Below are positions 4,114 to 5,294 of a stretch of DNA of 5,294 nt, piece after piece. The notes below the pieces were generated by a model. The model saw only the letters and a program-made list of their open reading frames with translations. It was not told where the DNA came from and made no database searches. A program made the position numbers and the translations under genes. Source of the DNA: Sulfurovum sp. UBA5198 (GTDB lineage: Bacteria > Campylobacterota > Campylobacteria > Campylobacterales > Sulfurovaceae). Location of the stretch: positions 1-5,294 of the forward strand of contig DHVW01000006.1 of NCBI GenBank assembly GCA_002412865.1, given 5' to 3'. Within the stretch, counting starts at the first letter, position 1. Every line of letters begins with the position of its first letter.

Positions 4114-5294
4114 ATGGAAAAAATTATTAAAATACTAGCTAAAACAAAAGATGGTGTTATTTCTGAATATAGCGTCTCTTCTGAAGCGGGAAAAACAGGT
4201 AATCATCTCATCATCAAAGATGCTGGGAATGTCAGATATGAATTAAAAGATTTTAATATCAAAAAAGCACCCGATCAATTACTGGCGAAACGAAAAGGGA
4301 AAAATCTGGAAATAAATCTAGATGTTGATGGTTACAAAGGGGAAGATATACAGCCTGATGTCATCATAGAAAACTACTACGATAGTGCAACATCCGACAT
4401 CATAGGCATGGCAGAAGATGGAAAATATTATTCTTATGTTCCTCAAGAGTATAACCCAGCCCTTTTGGTTGAAAACATTCCTGAAGGAAGCTTTAGTTAC
4501 CAAAGTTTAGGCTTAACTACATGGTCTCCTATATGGTTACTAGCCCTCACCCCATTAGCTCTTTTGGGTGGAGGTGGAGGTGAGGAAGAGAATCTAGCTC
4601 CAGTTGCAACTGACAACACCAATATGATTTATGAAGATGGGGCGTTTATATTTGGAAATGTGTTAACTGATGATGACGGCATGGGGGTTGATAGTGATCC
4701 AGATGGGGATGCCCTTAGTATTACATCCATTGTGGGTGGAGATACATATGGAACATTGACATTTAATCCAGATGGTAGCTACAATTATGGCATTGACAAT
4801 TTAAATCCTACTGTTCAGGCTCTTGCAGTAGGTGAAACCATAACAGAAGTATATATTTATACAGTAAGTGATGGCAATGGTGGCACAGACACAGCTACAC
4901 TCACTATCACAATTACAGGTACCAATGATGTACCTATAGTTTCAGCAACAGATGTTACGGGAGCGGTAACTGAAATGGTAACTCCTTTAGGCAATATTAC
5001 TGATACAGGCAGTATCACATTTACAGATGTAGATTTGACAGATACTCACACCATAAGCGTCACTGCAACTTCAATAACTCCACTAGGCACACTAACCCCG
5101 ACAGTTTCAACAGATACTACAGGCTCAGGTCTAGGAGGAGTAATCGACTGGACATATAGCGTTCCTGCATCTTCTTTAGAATATCTTGCTGCAGACGAAA
5201 CAAAAGTCGAAACATTCACTGTAACTCTTGATGACGGCAATGGTGGTACTGTTGATCGTATGGTTACAGTTACAATTACAGGTACTAATGATGT
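4114..5294 (+). CDS. Large BapA/LapA-like repeat adhesin, 5' part (truncated by window edge)
   Basis: The first 393 residues are visible and the frame stays open to the right edge. There is no Sec signal peptide, as expected for a protein exported by a type I system through a C-terminal signal (outside the window). Residues 1-~135 resemble the BapA-type prefix domain: LLAKRKGKNLEINL (56-69), VIIENYYDS (83-91), GMAEDGKYYSYVP (98-110). A hydrophobic segment WSPIWLLALTPLALL (137-151) runs into five glycines (152-156) and an acidic EEE; this hinge probably belongs to the retention part that holds the protein in the outer membrane. Residues 162-272 form a cadherin-like domain with Asp-rich calcium-type loops (DDDGMGVDSDPDGD, 186-199). 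Residues 273-393 form a VCBS-type domain (GAVTEMV, ITFTDVDLTDTH, IDWTYSVP, DGNGG, ending ITGTND). The likely role is surface attachment and biofilm. The gene is visibly richer in G+C than its neighbours (29 of 60 at 5041-5100, versus 16 of 60 in fbp at 2401-2460), which may reflect acquisition or Thr/Gly/Asp-rich repeats. Confidence 0.9.
   Translation, partial: MEKIIKILAKTKDGVISEYSVSSEAGKTGNHLIIKDAGNVRYELKDFNIKKAPDQLLAKRKGKNLEINLDVDGYKGEDIQPDVIIENYYDSATSDIIGMAEDGKYYSYVPQEYNPALLVENIPEGSFSYQSLGLTTWSPIWLLALTPLALLGGGGGEEENLAPVATDNTNMIYEDGAFIFGNVLTDDDGMGVDSDPDGDALSITSIVGGDTYGTLTFNPDGSYNYGIDNLNPTVQALAVGETITEVYIYTVSDGNGGTDTATLTITITGTNDVPIVSATDVTGAVTEMVTPLGNITDTGSITFTDVDLTDTHTISVTATSITPLGTLTPTVSTDTTGSGLGGVIDWTYSVPASSLEYLAADETKVETFTVTLDDGNGGTVDRMVTVTITGTND
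4597..5292 (+). repeat. Start of tandem immunoglobulin-like domain array in the adhesin
   Basis: Two successive domains end in the same motif, DGNGG followed about 15 residues later by ITGTND. The matching DNA (GGCAATGGTGG at 4873 and 5236; ACAATTACAGGTAC at 4909 and 5272) is offset by exactly 363 bases, or 121 codons. The domain bodies differ (cadherin-like, then VCBS-like), so this is an array of related rather than identical units. It probably continues beyond the window. Confidence 0.8.

Noticed and set aside
5046..5240. Open minus-strand frame inside the adhesin repeats
   Set aside because: Its Val/Ser/Thr-rich translation is the mirror of the Thr-rich repeat on the other strand, and it sits inside a well-supported VCBS domain.

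Overview
The window is AT-rich bacterial DNA. Its gene order mobB-like, class I fructose-1,6-bisphosphatase, then a ~65-residue four-cysteine protein is one I recall from Campylobacterota (Campylobacter, Sulfurimonas, Arcobacter and relatives). The short intergenic gaps, sparse Shine-Dalgarno sites and three lipoproteins fit that group. The assignment to phylum is an inference from content and recalled gene order, not from a search.

Layout. (1) 42-1201, plus strand: a two-gene unit with overlapping start and stop codons. It encodes a lipoprotein with a carboxypeptidase-regulatory-like beta-sandwich and an exported lysozyme-fold protein, together a plausible cell-wall or envelope module. (2) 1198-1728, minus strand: an unrecognised lipoprotein, convergent with and overlapping the previous gene. 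(3) 1729-1786: a compact divergent promoter region with a two-way -10 element. (4) 1787-3310, plus strand: a tightly packed housekeeping operon of mobB (TTG start), fbp and the small cysteine protein. (5) 3311-3592: no intact gene. It carries a decayed C-terminal fragment of a UDP-GlcNAc 2-epimerase on the minus strand, then an AT-rich leader that probably holds the promoter of the next unit. (6) 3593 to the right edge, plus strand: a lipoprotein followed 20 bases later by the 5' end of a large BapA/LapA-like repeat adhesin. The adhesin has a prefix domain, a hydrophobic-glycine hinge, a cadherin-like domain and a VCBS domain, and is cut off by the window edge.

How the genes fit together. The central operon is core metabolism (molybdenum cofactor guanylylation and gluconeogenesis). 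It is flanked on both sides by envelope and surface genes. The epimerase relic and the more GC-rich adhesin suggest that the DNA downstream of the core operon was rearranged or acquired. In Campylobacter jejuni I recall metG following the small cysteine protein; here that position holds the relic and the adhesin unit instead. I see no tRNA, rRNA, CRISPR array, insertion sequence or convincing intrinsic terminator. The strongest candidates for something new are the lipoprotein/adhesin pair and the lipoprotein/lysozyme-fold pair; neither is proven to be a novel system.
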